DNA of 64,000 nucleotides from Siccirubricoccus phaeus (GCF_008360935.1 NZ_SRXO01000017.1:59086-123085), one strand, 5' to 3'. Numbered from the stretch's first letter, positions 26,283 to 34,906 are shown. Notes: generated by a model not told the origin, from the sequence alone. Numbers and translations: made by a program.

Positions 26283-27049
26283 TGCTGGACTTCAACAGCC
26301 GCGGGCAGACCGCCCTACATGTCAACGCCGCGATCGACGCCGCCCTGGTGGCCCGGCAGGCGGCGACGCCGCCGCGCAGCTACCTCGGTGGCTCCCGCCT
26401 TGGCCACGCCTGCGAGCGCGCCCTGCAGTTCGAGTTCCTCCACGCCCCGAAGGACGAGGGGGCGGAGTTCGACGGGCGCATCCTGCGGATCTTCGGCATC
26501 GGCCACGCCCTGGAGGACGTCGCCGTCACCTGGCTCCGGGGCGCCGGCTTCGCCCTCTACACCCGCAAGGGCGACCGTCCCGACGGTGAGCAGTTCGGCT
26601 TTGCCGTTGCCGGCGGGCGCATCCGTGGTCATGTCGACGGCATCCTGGCCGGCGGGCCGGAGATCCCCGGTCTGGCATTCCCGGCGCTCTGGGAATGCAA
26701 GACCATGAACGCCAAGGCCTGGCGGGAGACCTCCAGCAAGGGCGTCGCCGTCGCCAAGCCGATCTACGCCGCCCAGATCGCCGTCTATCAGGCCTACATG
26801 GACGCCGTGGTCCCGGGCGTCGCCGACCACCCAGCGCTGTTCACCGCCATCAACAAGGATACCGCCGAGCTCCACCACGAGCTGGTGCCGTTCGATGCCG
26901 AGCTGGCGCAGCACATGTCGGACCGGGCGGTGCGGGTGCTGCGGGCCTGCGATGCCGGCGACCTGCTGCCGCGCATCGCCACCAGCCAGGACTTCCACGA
27001 GTGCCGCTTCTGCCCGTGGGCCAAGCGCTGCTGGAGCCTGCCGGCATGA
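26282..27049 (+). CDS. PD-(D/E)XK exonuclease-like protein
   Basis: 255 residues with the RecB/Cas4-like nuclease order: R-x-YLGGSRLGHACERAL near the N-terminus, GHVDGIL (catalytic Asp, about 118), WECKT (ExK, about 138-140), AKPIYAAQIAVYQAYM (QxxxY motif), and a C-terminal C-x2-C...C cluster (ECRFCPWAKRCW) that may hold an Fe-S cluster or zinc. Such nucleases process DNA ends in phage recombination with annealing proteins like the Sak4-type gene upstream. The stop overlaps the primase-helicase start (ATGA). Confidence 0.83.
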   Translation: MLDFNSRGQTALHVNAAIDAALVARQAATPPRSYLGGSRLGHACERALQFEFLHAPKDEGAEFDGRILRIFGIGHALEDVAVTWLRGAGFALYTRKGDRPDGEQFGFAVAGGRIRGHVDGILAGGPEIPGLAFPALWECKTMNAKAWRETSSKGVAVAKPIYAAQIAVYQAYMDAVVPGVADHPALFTAINKDTAELHHELVPFDAELAQHMSDRAVRVLRACDAGDLLPRIATSQDFHECRFCPWAKRCWSLPA

Positions 27050-29322
27050 GCCTCTGGGGCGACTTCAACGACGCGCCGAGCCTGCCCTGGGAGGAGGAGC
27101 CCGGCATGCCGGCGATCAACCTTGGCGCCATCGCCACCTTCCTCGAGGTGGTGTTCGGCTACTGCGACGGGCTGATCCCGGTGCGGGGCTTCGTGGATCA
27201 GGGCCAGGGCATCGACAGTCGCCCCCATAACATCTGGATCCCGGCCGATCGGCACGCCACGGAATCCCTTGGCGCCTACGCGACCTGGGCCGCGCGCGAG
27301 GGCACCGCGGTCTATGTCATCCCTGGCACGGTGGCGGAGCACGGCCAGGCCCGCGCCGAGCACGTCCAGCAGATGCAGGCCGTGGTCGTGGACCTGGACG
27401 CCGGCGACATCGAGGCGAAGCTCGGCCACCTCGTCCACCACCTTGGCGCGCCCACCCTGCTGGTGGAGAGCGGCGGTCGCACCGCCGAGGGCGCAGCGAA
27501 GGTGCACGCCTGGTGGCGGCTGACCGAGCCGGTCGAGGGCGAGGACCTGGCCCGGCTGTGCCGGCTCCGTGGCGAGATGGCCGAGAAGGTCGGCGGCGAC
27601 CCGCACTTTCGCTCCGCCCACCAGCCCATCCGTGTCCCCGGCACGGTCTACCGCAAGGGAGGCGCCGAACGGGTCGTCGCCATCCGCCACCACGACCCGC
27701 GGCGCGAGGTGGACTTCGCGGAGTTCGCCGAGGCCGTGGCCGCCATGCCCTTCCTGCCCGGCCAGGAGCGCCCCCAGCCCGCCCCGGAGGGCGATCGGCC
27801 GAGCCTGGACGCCGTGCTCACCACCCCGGTCCGCGAGGGCGCTCAGGACGGCTGGACCCGCTTCCAGGGGGCCAGCGCCGCGATCGGCCACTTCGTCCGC
27901 CAGGTGCATGAGGGCCGCCTGACCCCCGACCAGGGCTGGGAGGCGATCTGCGGCTACAACGCCGCTTGTCTCCGCCCTGCCTGGCCGCTGGAGCGCCTCA
28001 GGGCCGAGGCGGACGCGATCTGGGCCCTGCATGTCGAGCGCAATGGTCCGCCGCTGCTCCGGGCCGAAGCGCCGCCTGCAGCCGTCCCCGCCCATACCCT
28101 CGGCGCCTTGCTCGACGACACCTCGCCGATGCCGGAGGACCTGATCGGGCCACGGCTGCTGACACCGGGCGGCATGCTGGTGCTGGGCGGGGCGCCGAAG
28201 GTCGGCAAGTCCGACTTCCTGATCAGCCTGCTGGTGCACGCCGCCGCCGGCGCGCCCTTCCTGCGCTTCATCGCGCCGCGGCCGCTACGCGTCTTCTACC
28301 TGCAGGCCGAGATCCAGTACCACTACCTGCGCGAGCGCCTGCAGCAGCTTCGCCTTGACCCCGCCATCCTAGCCCGCGCCCGCGACACCCTCGTCGTCAC
28401 GCCGAAGCTGCGCATGTTGCTGGACGCACAGGGCGTGGCGCTGGTCGCTGCGGCGATCCGCCAGGCCTTCCCCGACGCACCGCCCGACATCCTCTGCATC
28501 GACCCGATCCGCAACCTGTTCGATGGCGGCCCTGGCGGCGAGGGTGAGAACGACAACGCGGCGATGCTGTTCTTCCTGCAGAGCCGCGTCGAGGCGCTGC
28601 GCGACCAGGTCGCGCCCGAGGCCGGCATCATCCTGGCCCACCACACCAAGAAGCTGAGCAAGCAGCAGGTCAAGGACGACCCCTTCCTGGCGCTCTCGGG
28701 CGCCAGCGCGCTGCGCGGCTTCTACACCTCAGGGATGATCCTGTTCCGACCGGACGAGGAGCACACCGCGCGCGAACTGCACGTCGAGCTTCGCAATGGC
28801 CCCGGCCTCGAGCCGATGCGCGTGGACAAGGTCGCGGGCCGCTGGGTCGAGCTCGGCCGCGACGGCGAGCGCCTGGTGCGGAGGGAGCTGGGCCGAAAGC
28901 TCGATGCGGAGCGCACCCGCCGCCACGACGTCATTCTGCGTCTCATTGCCGAGGAGGCCGAAGCCGGCCGGCTCTGCACCACCAACGCCTTCGCGTCGAG
29001 GTACGAGAACAAGCGCGGGCTCGGTGGCAAGGACACCATCCGCGACCGGATCGCGGTGCTCGCCACCAAGGGCTACATCAAGTTCCGTCGCAATGCCCGC
29101 GACCTCGGCCAGCCCTACACCAGGTCGAAGAACGGCTACCTCGTCGTGCAGGACATGGTCCTCGCGACGGGTGAGGAGACGGTCGATCCCGAGACCGGCG
29201 AGATCGTCCCGACCACCGTCCGGGTGCTGCCGAGCCACTTCCAATGCCCCCGCAGCGAGGCTCTGCTCGAGGTCGAGAACCCCGAGGTGTGGGTATTGCA
29301 CGACCCCGAGGAGGCCGCCTGA
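27046..29322 (+). CDS. Primase-helicase fusion (RepB-type primase + RepA-like AAA_25)
   Basis: 758 residues. The N-terminal half is a primase-polymerase domain with the acidic pair in AVVVDLDAGD (about 112-117), HAWWRL (about 153) and HQPIRVPGTVYRK (about 191). The C-terminal half is a RecA-fold helicase: Walker A GGAPKVGKSDF (about 380), Walker B DILCIDPIRNL (about 482), LAHHTKK (about 530). A C-terminal segment with RRHDVILRLIAEE and KDTIRDRIAVLATKGYI looks like a winged helix that may bind the origin. It would open and prime the phage origin; the repeat array directly downstream fits this. Confidence 0.85.
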   Translation: MSLWGDFNDAPSLPWEEEPGMPAINLGAIATFLEVVFGYCDGLIPVRGFVDQGQGIDSRPHNIWIPADRHATESLGAYATWAAREGTAVYVIPGTVAEHGQARAEHVQQMQAVVVDLDAGDIEAKLGHLVHHLGAPTLLVESGGRTAEGAAKVHAWWRLTEPVEGEDLARLCRLRGEMAEKVGGDPHFRSAHQPIRVPGTVYRKGGAERVVAIRHHDPRREVDFAEFAEAVAAMPFLPGQERPQPAPEGDRPSLDAVLTTPVREGAQDGWTRFQGASAAIGHFVRQVHEGRLTPDQGWEAICGYNAACLRPAWPLERLRAEADAIWALHVERNGPPLLRAEAPPAAVPAHTLGALLDDTSPMPEDLIGPRLLTPGGMLVLGGAPKVGKSDFLISLLVHAAAGAPFLRFIAPRPLRVFYLQAEIQYHYLRERLQQLRLDPAILARARDTLVVTPKLRMLLDAQGVALVAAAIRQAFPDAPPDILCIDPIRNLFDGGPGGEGENDNAAMLFFLQSRVEALRDQVAPEAGIILAHHTKKLSKQQVKDDPFLALSGASALRGFYTSGMILFRPDEEHTARELHVELRNGPGLEPMRVDKVAGRWVELGRDGERLVRRELGRKLDAERTRRHDVILRLIAEEAEAGRLCTTNAFASRYENKRGLGGKDTIRDRIAVLATKGYIKFRRNARDLGQPYTRSKNGYLVVQDMVLATGEETVDPETGEIVPTTVRVLPSHFQCPRSEALLEVENPEVWVLHDPEEAA

Positions 29323-29351
29323 TGGCTCCCTCGGACCGCCTCCGCACTGAC

Positions 29352-29543
29352 CGAAACTGCTCCCGAAACTGCGCAGTTTCGGTCCGAATCTGCTCCCCCG
29401 CCGAAACTGCCAAACTGGTTTCCGCCAAGCAAATCAATAGGTTCCGAGCGAAAGCAGTTTCGCGTAACGAATCTGCCCGAAACTGCTCCGAATCTGCTTT
29501 TTCCGCTGTAAAATCAGTGGCTTGGAGCAGTTTGGCAGATTCG
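29352..29543. repeat. Iteron-like array of CGAA(A/T)CTGC, candidate phage origin
   Basis: Ten exact copies of the 9-mer CGAA(A/T)CTGC in 192 bases. Plus strand copies start at 29352, 29364, 29385, 29402, 29468, 29478 and 29489; minus strand copies cover 29373-29381, 29454-29462 and 29535-29543. A near copy is at 29527. Neighbouring copies are often 9-12 bases apart, about one helical turn. The array begins 30 bases after the primase-helicase stop. An iteron origin or a cluster of regulator sites is inferred; a frame open through it (29322-29654) reads as low-complexity and is probably not coding. Confidence 0.7.
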
Positions 29544-29552
29544 GTTTTTCGC

Positions 29553-29571
29553 CACCCCCCTACGGGGGGTG
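29553..29571. terminator. Perfect hairpin next to the repeat array
   Basis: Eight-base stem CACCCCCC/GGGGGGTG with loop TAC, ten bases after the last 9-mer copy and preceded by a run of five T. It may terminate the primase operon on the minus or plus strand, or be a structural part of the origin. Confidence 0.5.
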
Positions 29572-29601
29572 TGCGTGCGCGCCAGTTTGGCGCGCGCACA
29601 C
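29571..29601. other. Second, longer hairpin, abutting the first
   Basis: Thirteen-base stem centred on loop AGTTT (29584-29588), left arm 29571-29583 and right arm 29589-29601, with one G-T wobble and one mismatch. It shares base 29571 with the first hairpin. Two adjoining strong stems after an iteron array resemble a single-strand initiation or terminator structure. Confidence 0.5.
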
Positions 29602-29740
29602 CACACCCGGGGCGAAGGGGACGGGCGCGTGGACCACCCCCTGCCGACCCCTGACCAGGCAGCCGGGCAGCGACGGCGAGCTCCGCCAAGAACCGCGCCG
29701 TCGCCGCCCACACCACAGCCATCCCCTCTCGGAGATCACC

Positions 29741-30286
29741 ATGGCAGCCCCGACTCTCACTGCGCCCGCCGCCGAGGCAAGCTCGCCGGCCGGCATCGAC
29801 CCGCCCCTCCGGCAGACCGGCAGCACCGTCCTCGCCCTCGACCTCGGCACAACCGTGGGCTGGGCCCTGCGCATGGGCGACCACAGCATCCTCTCGGGGA
29901 CGCAGACCTTTCGCCCCGGCCGGTTCGAGGGCGGCGGCATGCGCTACCTCCGCTTCACCGACTGGCTCGTCGAGGTCGCCATGCGGGCGCATGGCATCCG
30001 GCGGGTGGTGTTCGAGGAGGTGCGGCGGCATGCCGGCACCGACGCCGCCCACGTCTATGGGGGCTTCCTCGGCACCCTGACCGCCTGGTGCGAGGAGCAC
30101 GAGATCCCCTACCAGGGCGTCCCGGTGGGCACGATCAAGCGCTTCGCCACCGGCAAGGGGAACGCCGACAAGGCGGCGATGATCGCGGCGGTCAGGGCCC
30201 GCGGCTTTGCGCCGGCCGACGACAACGAGGCCGACGCCATCGCCCTGCTGCTCTGGGCGACCGATCCGCAGGGCGGCCGCGCATGA
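29741..30286 (+). CDS. RuvC-like Holliday junction resolvase (phage type)
   Basis: 181 residues with an RNase H/RuvC fold: first catalytic Asp D34 in VLALDLGTTVGWAL, a Glu in RRVVFEEVRRH (about 91-92), GVPVGTIKRFATGKGNADKA, and the last acidic pair in DDNEADAIALLLWA (about 162-168). It resolves four-way junctions in phage recombination or packaging. The 25-residue N-terminal extension is Ala/Pro-rich. ATG preceded by CGGAGATCACC. The stop overlaps the next start (ATGA). Confidence 0.84.
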   Translation: MAAPTLTAPAAEASSPAGIDPPLRQTGSTVLALDLGTTVGWALRMGDHSILSGTQTFRPGRFEGGGMRYLRFTDWLVEVAMRAHGIRRVVFEEVRRHAGTDAAHVYGGFLGTLTAWCEEHEIPYQGVPVGTIKRFATGKGNADKAAMIAAVRARGFAPADDNEADAIALLLWATDPQGGRA

Positions 30287-30510
30287 GGCTCGCCGGTGCG
30301 CCGCGCCCGCCCCGGTCGTCTCTGGACCTGGCTCACAGCCCGACCTCCGCGGTGGAGCTCGATGCCATGCGCGCCGCCGCCTGGCACCGGCATGGCGTTG
30401 CCGCCTTGGCCGTGGACGACATCGCCGATCCCTGGCTCCGCCAGGCCGTCATCAACGAAGCGAACCGGCGCTGGGGGCGCCGGCATGGAGGGATGCAGCA
30501 TGGCCGGTAA
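30283..30510 (+). CDS. Hypothetical phage protein (75 aa)
   Basis: Coupled to the resolvase by an ATGA overlap. Contains SLDLAHSPTSAVELDAMRAA and VDDIADPWLRQAVINEANRR, both helical. No family recognised; the overlapping next gene starts inside its last codons, as is usual in this operon. Confidence 0.55.
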   Translation: MRLAGAPRPPRSSLDLAHSPTSAVELDAMRAAAWHRHGVAALAVDDIADPWLRQAVINEANRRWGRRHGGMQHGR

Positions 30511-31054
30511 GCGCAAGAGGAAGCACACCATGCCGGAGGTGGAGGATTTGTCGAAGCCCTCGAAGTGGCGGCTGCAGCATGGCGACTTCTCCGAGGCCAT
30601 GCGCGAGGCCGATCCGGAAACGGGGACACCGGTGCTGCATCGGCGGGCGGTCGATACGCTGGGCCAGATGCTCGCCAACGGCACCATCACCCAGGAAATG
30701 CACGACGCTGGCGGCTACTTCCGCGCGCTGTTCCGACGCGCAGCGCTCGACGGCATGGCGCGATCGCCGCTGATCCGGCTGCCTGGCAAGACCGCGGACG
30801 CCCTGTCGGAACGGAACATCGACGCACGTCGCAAGGTCGCCGAGGCGCTCGACGCGCTGGGGGGACACGACAGCGCAGCGGGCTCCTGCGCCTGGTACGT
30901 CGTCGGCCTGGAAATGTCCGTGCGCGAGTGGGCGATGCGCCAGGGATGGGGCGGGCGGCCCGTCGCGCCGCCGCAAGCGCAGGGGATGCTGGTCGCGACG
31001 CTCAGCGTGCTGGCGGGGCACTTCGGGCTCGTGCCGCGGACGCGGGCGGCGTAA
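30500..31054 (+). CDS. DUF6456 family protein (184 aa)
   Basis: Start at 30500 chosen for GGAGGGATGCAGC. A basic opening MAGKRKRKHTMPEVEDLS is followed by helices and the DUF6456 signature: VAEALDALGGHDSAAGS, then WYVVGLEMSVREWAMRQGWG and QGMLVATLSVLAGHFGL. The family occurs in Alphaproteobacteria and their phages, often with an HTH, and is thought to be regulatory. Last gene of the replication operon; a late-gene activator role is a guess from position. Confidence 0.72.
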   Translation: MAGKRKRKHTMPEVEDLSKPSKWRLQHGDFSEAMREADPETGTPVLHRRAVDTLGQMLANGTITQEMHDAGGYFRALFRRAALDGMARSPLIRLPGKTADALSERNIDARRKVAEALDALGGHDSAAGSCAWYVVGLEMSVREWAMRQGWGGRPVAPPQAQGMLVATLSVLAGHFGLVPRTRAA

Positions 31055-31144
31055 GGCCCGCAGTGGACAGGGAACGCCTGGCGTTCCCATGATCGAAGGA
31101 TCACGATGGGAAGCGATGGTCGGCCTGCAAACCGAGGTGAATGG

Positions 31145-31693
31145 ATGGCTTTGAAGCCCCTCGATGTGTTCCGGGAGCTCACGGCTCGTGAGCCGGTCGC
31201 ATTGGACGCGCTACCCTATGATCACGGGATTTATGCGCTTTACGACCATACCGGCCTAATCCGCTACATTGGTATCACCAAGAATGACAAGTACGGATTC
31301 CATGGACGAATCCATGGCCGCCACGTTGGTGGCTCAGAGGGACGCAGCCATAAGTTCTCGCACGCCTACAATACGGGTAGGATGTGGCGAGCCAAGAAAG
31401 ATGATAGCGCGGATGCTCTGCAAGCGAAGGCGCTGCGCAGGGCATTTGCCCGACGGTACTGTCGCGCGGCATTCCTCGTGGTGCCATCGACGCTCTCTAG
31501 CGATCTGGCAGCGCTTGAGCTGGCGGTTCAGGCAATAGCACCAGCAGAAATGCTGGCCTGGGGGAGCAAGCGCAGTTTCGCCCCTGTGCCAGAGCCAACC
31601 AGTCTCGTTGACGCTCTGCTCGACGAGCTGCGCTACACGCCTGAGCAGCATGCTGCGATTCGTCGTCAAGCGGCCAAGTGCCCGGGCACCTGA
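31145..31693 (+). CDS. GIY-YIG nuclease-like protein (182 aa)
   Basis: Start at 31145 with GAGGTG upstream. The N-terminal GIYALYDHTGLIRYIGITKN is the GIY-YIG core; HGRIHGRHVGGSEGRSHKFS supplies His/Arg residues expected in the next helix, and a Glu at LAALELAVQAI is the likely metal ligand. No UvrC or intron-homing partner is present. Possibilities are a homing-type, restriction-type or superinfection-control nuclease. Its GC content is lower than in the surrounding late genes, so it may be recent cargo. Confidence 0.72.
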   Translation: MALKPLDVFRELTAREPVALDALPYDHGIYALYDHTGLIRYIGITKNDKYGFHGRIHGRHVGGSEGRSHKFSHAYNTGRMWRAKKDDSADALQAKALRRAFARRYCRAAFLVVPSTLSSDLAALELAVQAIAPAEMLAWGSKRSFAPVPEPTSLVDALLDELRYTPEQHAAIRRQAAKCPGT

Positions 31694-32093
31694 CAAACCA
31701 TCAATGAGGGGAGCGCAACGCCACTGGCTTTGCGAGACGAAGAAAGACCGCGCGAGCTAAGACCAGCGTAGCGCAGCGAAAGAATGTCGCGTTGCGAAGC
31801 GAAATCCACACGGCGTATCATCAGGACATCTCGAAAAGGCGCGACCGCGCCGCGGCTCACCAGCCACAGCGTCGCTCGATCGAGATAGTGGCTCTCGAGC
31901 CGCAGGGTCCTTCCTGGGCCCGGCGTATGCGGGGGGCGGAAGCGCGCGACTTCGCTAGCGCCAGGCCGGAAATATGGTTCGCGGTTCGCACCACACGGCC
32001 CTGATCTCAGTCGTTTAGCTGCGAACCGTGGCGGCGCGAGGCTCGCGCCGGCCACGCGCACAGTTCGCACCCACCCTGATCCCGGACGGTCCG
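31694..32093. other. Gene-poor stretch before the methyltransferases
   Basis: 400 bases without a supported gene. The open frames here (including one on the minus strand, 31666-32070) lack ribosome sites and overlap the end of the GIY-YIG gene. Likely holds the promoter for the methyltransferase-packaging operon, but no clear -35/-10 pair was seen. Confidence 0.35.
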
Positions 32094-33563
32094 ATGACGC
32101 TCCCCTGGATGGCGGCGAAGATCCTGCTGCGCCCGGTGGCGGAGCTGCGTACGCACCCCGGCAATGCCCGGGTGCACGGCGCGGCGCAGCTCGAGCAGAT
32201 CAAGGCCAGCATGCTGGCCTTCGGCTTCACCAACCCGCTGCTGGTGGACGAGGCCGGCGTGCTGATCGCCGGCCATGGCCGGCTGGAGGCGGCGGTGGCG
32301 CTCGGCATCGAGCGGGTACCGGTGATCGTGCTGCGCCACCTCTCGCCGTCACAGAAGGACGCGCTCCGGCTCGCCGACAACCGCATCGCGGAGAACGCCA
32401 CCTGGGACCAGGCGCTGCTGCGCGAGGCCCTGGTCGGTGTGCAGGCCGCCGCGGAGATCGACGTGGCCACGCTCGGCTTCTCGGCCGACGAGCTGACCGC
32501 GATCCTCGCGGCGGCGGAGACGGCCGTCACCGATGGCGAAGCGCCCGAGGAGGCAGATCAGCCGGAGGCCGGCGGGGACGGTGCGCCTGGCGCGGCGGAG
32601 ACGGAGGATTCGCCGGCGGATGATCCCGCCGATGCCGAGCCGGATCCGCCGCGTCAGGCCGTCACCCGCCCGGGCGATCTCTGGCTGCTCGGCGAGCATC
32701 GCCTGCTCTGCGGCGACAGCACCGATGCCGCGGCCGTGGCCCGCGTTATGGGCCAGGACCGCGCGGCACTACTCTTCACCAGCCCGCCCTACGGCAACCA
32801 GCGCGACTACACCACCGGCGGCGTGTCGGATTGGGATGCGCTCATGCGGGGCGTGTTCCAGCATCTGTCGCTGGTCCTGCGGGACGACGGCCAGGCTCTG
32901 GTGAACCTCGGCCTGATCCACCGCGAGGGGGAATGGCTGCCCTACTGGCAGGGCTGGCTGGACTGGATGCGGGCCCAGGGCTGGCGGCGGTTCGGCCTCT
33001 ACGCCTGGGACCAGGGCCCCGGCCTGCCCGGCGACTGGAATGGCCGCCTCGCCCCAGCCTTCGAGCTGGTCTTCCACCTCAATCGCCAGCCGCGCCAGCC
33101 GAACAAGATCGTGCCCTGCAAGTGGGCCGGCACCCCGAACAAGGGCAGTGGCCTGCGCGCCGCCGACGGCGAGGTGAAGGCCTATACCCATATCGGCCTG
33201 CCGGTGCAGGAGAGCCGGATCCCGGACAGCGTGCTGCGCATCACCCGCCACAAGGGCCGCGGCATCGAGACTGAGCACCCGGCCGTTTTCCCGGTCGCCC
33301 TGCCCGAGTTCCTGATGCGCGCCTACACGGACGAGGGCGAGGCGGTGTTCGAGCCCTTCGCCGGCTCCGGCACCACGCTCCTCGCCGGCCAGCGCACCGG
33401 GCGGCGGGTGCGGGCCATCGAGCTCGCCCCGGCCTATGTCGACCTGGCGATCGCCCGCTGGCGCCTGCTGCACCCCGACCTGCCGGTCACCCTGGCGGAG
33501 GACGGGCGGGACTATGACGCCGTTGCCGCGGCACGGGCGGGGGCCTTGGCCGATGCAGCCTGA
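32094..33563 (+). CDS. ParB-DNA methyltransferase fusion 1 (SPPY type)
   Basis: 489 residues. Residues 10-110 are a ParB/sulfiredoxin-fold domain (AELRTHPGNARVHGAAQLEQ, LVDEAGVLIAGHGRLEAA, LRLADNRIAENATWD). An acidic linker follows, then a beta-class methyltransferase with catalytic SPPYGNQRDY (about 225) and the SAM motif FEPFAGSGTTLLAGQ near residue 420. The SPPY tetrad is most often linked to N4-cytosine methylation. Phage-borne orphan methyltransferases of this type protect viral DNA from host restriction. The stop overlaps the start of its paralogue. Confidence 0.87.
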   Translation: MTLPWMAAKILLRPVAELRTHPGNARVHGAAQLEQIKASMLAFGFTNPLLVDEAGVLIAGHGRLEAAVALGIERVPVIVLRHLSPSQKDALRLADNRIAENATWDQALLREALVGVQAAAEIDVATLGFSADELTAILAAAETAVTDGEAPEEADQPEAGGDGAPGAAETEDSPADDPADAEPDPPRQAVTRPGDLWLLGEHRLLCGDSTDAAAVARVMGQDRAALLFTSPPYGNQRDYTTGGVSDWDALMRGVFQHLSLVLRDDGQALVNLGLIHREGEWLPYWQGWLDWMRAQGWRRFGLYAWDQGPGLPGDWNGRLAPAFELVFHLNRQPRQPNKIVPCKWAGTPNKGSGLRAADGEVKAYTHIGLPVQESRIPDSVLRITRHKGRGIETEHPAVFPVALPEFLMRAYTDEGEAVFEPFAGSGTTLLAGQRTGRRVRAIELAPAYVDLAIARWRLLHPDLPVTLAEDGRDYDAVAAARAGALADAA

Positions 33564-34821
33564 TCTGCAGGTCACCACCGTGGCAGTGGTAGCGCTGGTC
33601 CCCTACGCCGAGAACGCCCGCACCCATTCCGAGGCGCAGGTGGCACAGATCGCTGCCTCGATCGCCGAGTTCGGCTTCGTGAACCCCGTGCTGGTCGATG
33701 CCGCCGGCGTGCTGGTGGCCGGCCACGGCCGGGTCATGGCTGCCAGGCGCCTCGGCATGGCGGCGGTGCCGGCGATCCGGCTGTCGCACCTGACCGAGGC
33801 GCAGGCCCGCGCCCTGCGGCTGGCCGACAACCAGATCGCGCTCAACTCCGGCTGGGACGAAGCGCTGCTCGCCGCCGAGATCGCCCGCATCCGCGACGAG
33901 GCGGTGGTCGACCTCGACGTGCTCGGCTTCTCCGGCATGGAGCTCGACCGGCTGCTGGCCGCGGCCGATGCTGGCCTCGGCGAGGAGGCCGACGATGCCC
34001 CGCCGCCGCCCGCCGTCCCGGTCACCCGCGCCGGCGACCTCTGGCGCTGCGGCGAGCACCGCCTGCTCTGCGGCGACGCCACCAAGCTCGCCGACGTGCA
34101 GCGGGCGCTCGGCGCCGATCGCCTCGCCGACATGGCCTTCACGGACCCGCCCTACAACGTCGCCTATCGCGGTGGCACCGCGGCCAAGATGACCATCGCC
34201 AACGACGCGCTCGGCGAGGGCTTCCTCGATTTCCTCCGCCCGGCGCTGGCCAACCTGCTCTCGGTCACCAAGGGCGCCTGCTATGTCTGCATGTCCTCCT
34301 CGGAGTGGCCGACGCTGCACCGCGCCTGGCAGGAGGCGGGCGGCAAGTGGTCGAGCACCATCATCTGGGCGAAGAACACCTTCGCCCTCGGCCGCGCCGA
34401 TTATCACCAGCAGTTCGAGGCCATGCTCTACGGCTGGAAGCAGGGCAGCCAGCACTACTGGTGCGGCGCCCGCGACCAGGGGAATGTCTGGCACTTCGAC
34501 AAGCCGGCCCGGAACGACCTGCACCCGACCATGAAGCCGGTGGCGCTGGTGGAGCGGGCGATCCGCAACAGCAGCAAGCAGCGTGACACCGTGCTCGATC
34601 TCTTCGGCGGCTCCGGCACCACCATGATCGCGGCGGAGCGGACTGGGCGACGGGCGGTGCTGCTCGAGCTCGACCCGGCCTATGCCGATGTCATCGTCCG
34701 GCGCTGGCAGGAGGCGACCGGGGAGGCCGCCGTGCTGGAGGGCGAGGACCGCACCTTCGCCGACATCGCTGCCGCACGCGGCGTCGCGGATCATGATGTG
34801 ATCCAAACCGCCGGATCATAG
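33553..34821 (+). CDS. ParB-DNA methyltransferase fusion 2 (DPPY type)
   Basis: 422 residues, starting inside the last codons of fusion 1 (11-base overlap). Same plan: ParB domain (LVPYAENARTHSEAQVAQIA, AGVLVAGHGRVMAARRLG), then a methyltransferase with TDPPYNVAYRGG (about 195) and LDLFGGSGTTMIAAERTG near 350. The DPPY tetrad points to N6-adenine methylation, unlike the SPPY of its neighbour. The two are paralogues with the same domain order but different predicted chemistry. Confidence 0.88.
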   Translation: MQPDLQVTTVAVVALVPYAENARTHSEAQVAQIAASIAEFGFVNPVLVDAAGVLVAGHGRVMAARRLGMAAVPAIRLSHLTEAQARALRLADNQIALNSGWDEALLAAEIARIRDEAVVDLDVLGFSGMELDRLLAAADAGLGEEADDAPPPPAVPVTRAGDLWRCGEHRLLCGDATKLADVQRALGADRLADMAFTDPPYNVAYRGGTAAKMTIANDALGEGFLDFLRPALANLLSVTKGACYVCMSSSEWPTLHRAWQEAGGKWSSTIIWAKNTFALGRADYHQQFEAMLYGWKQGSQHYWCGARDQGNVWHFDKPARNDLHPTMKPVALVERAIRNSSKQRDTVLDLFGGSGTTMIAAERTGRRAVLLELDPAYADVIVRRWQEATGEAAVLEGEDRTFADIAAARGVADHDVIQTAGS

Positions 34822-34906
34822 CAATCCCATGACGATGCATGTTGCTTGGCTCGGGCGCGCGCCAGCGCGAATGGTCCGTCACGCGATGAGCACGACGGAG
34901 AGCAGG

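Noticed and set aside
29322..29654. 110-codon frame starting at the primase-helicase stop
   Set aside because: It runs through the repeat array and hairpins, reads as repeated Arg-Asn-Cys and Arg/Pro-rich low complexity, and has no plausible ribosome site beyond the overlap.
31666..32070. 134-codon minus-strand frame between GIY-YIG and methyltransferase genes
   Set aside because: Overlaps the end of the GIY-YIG gene, Arg/Ser-rich without family features, no ribosome site.
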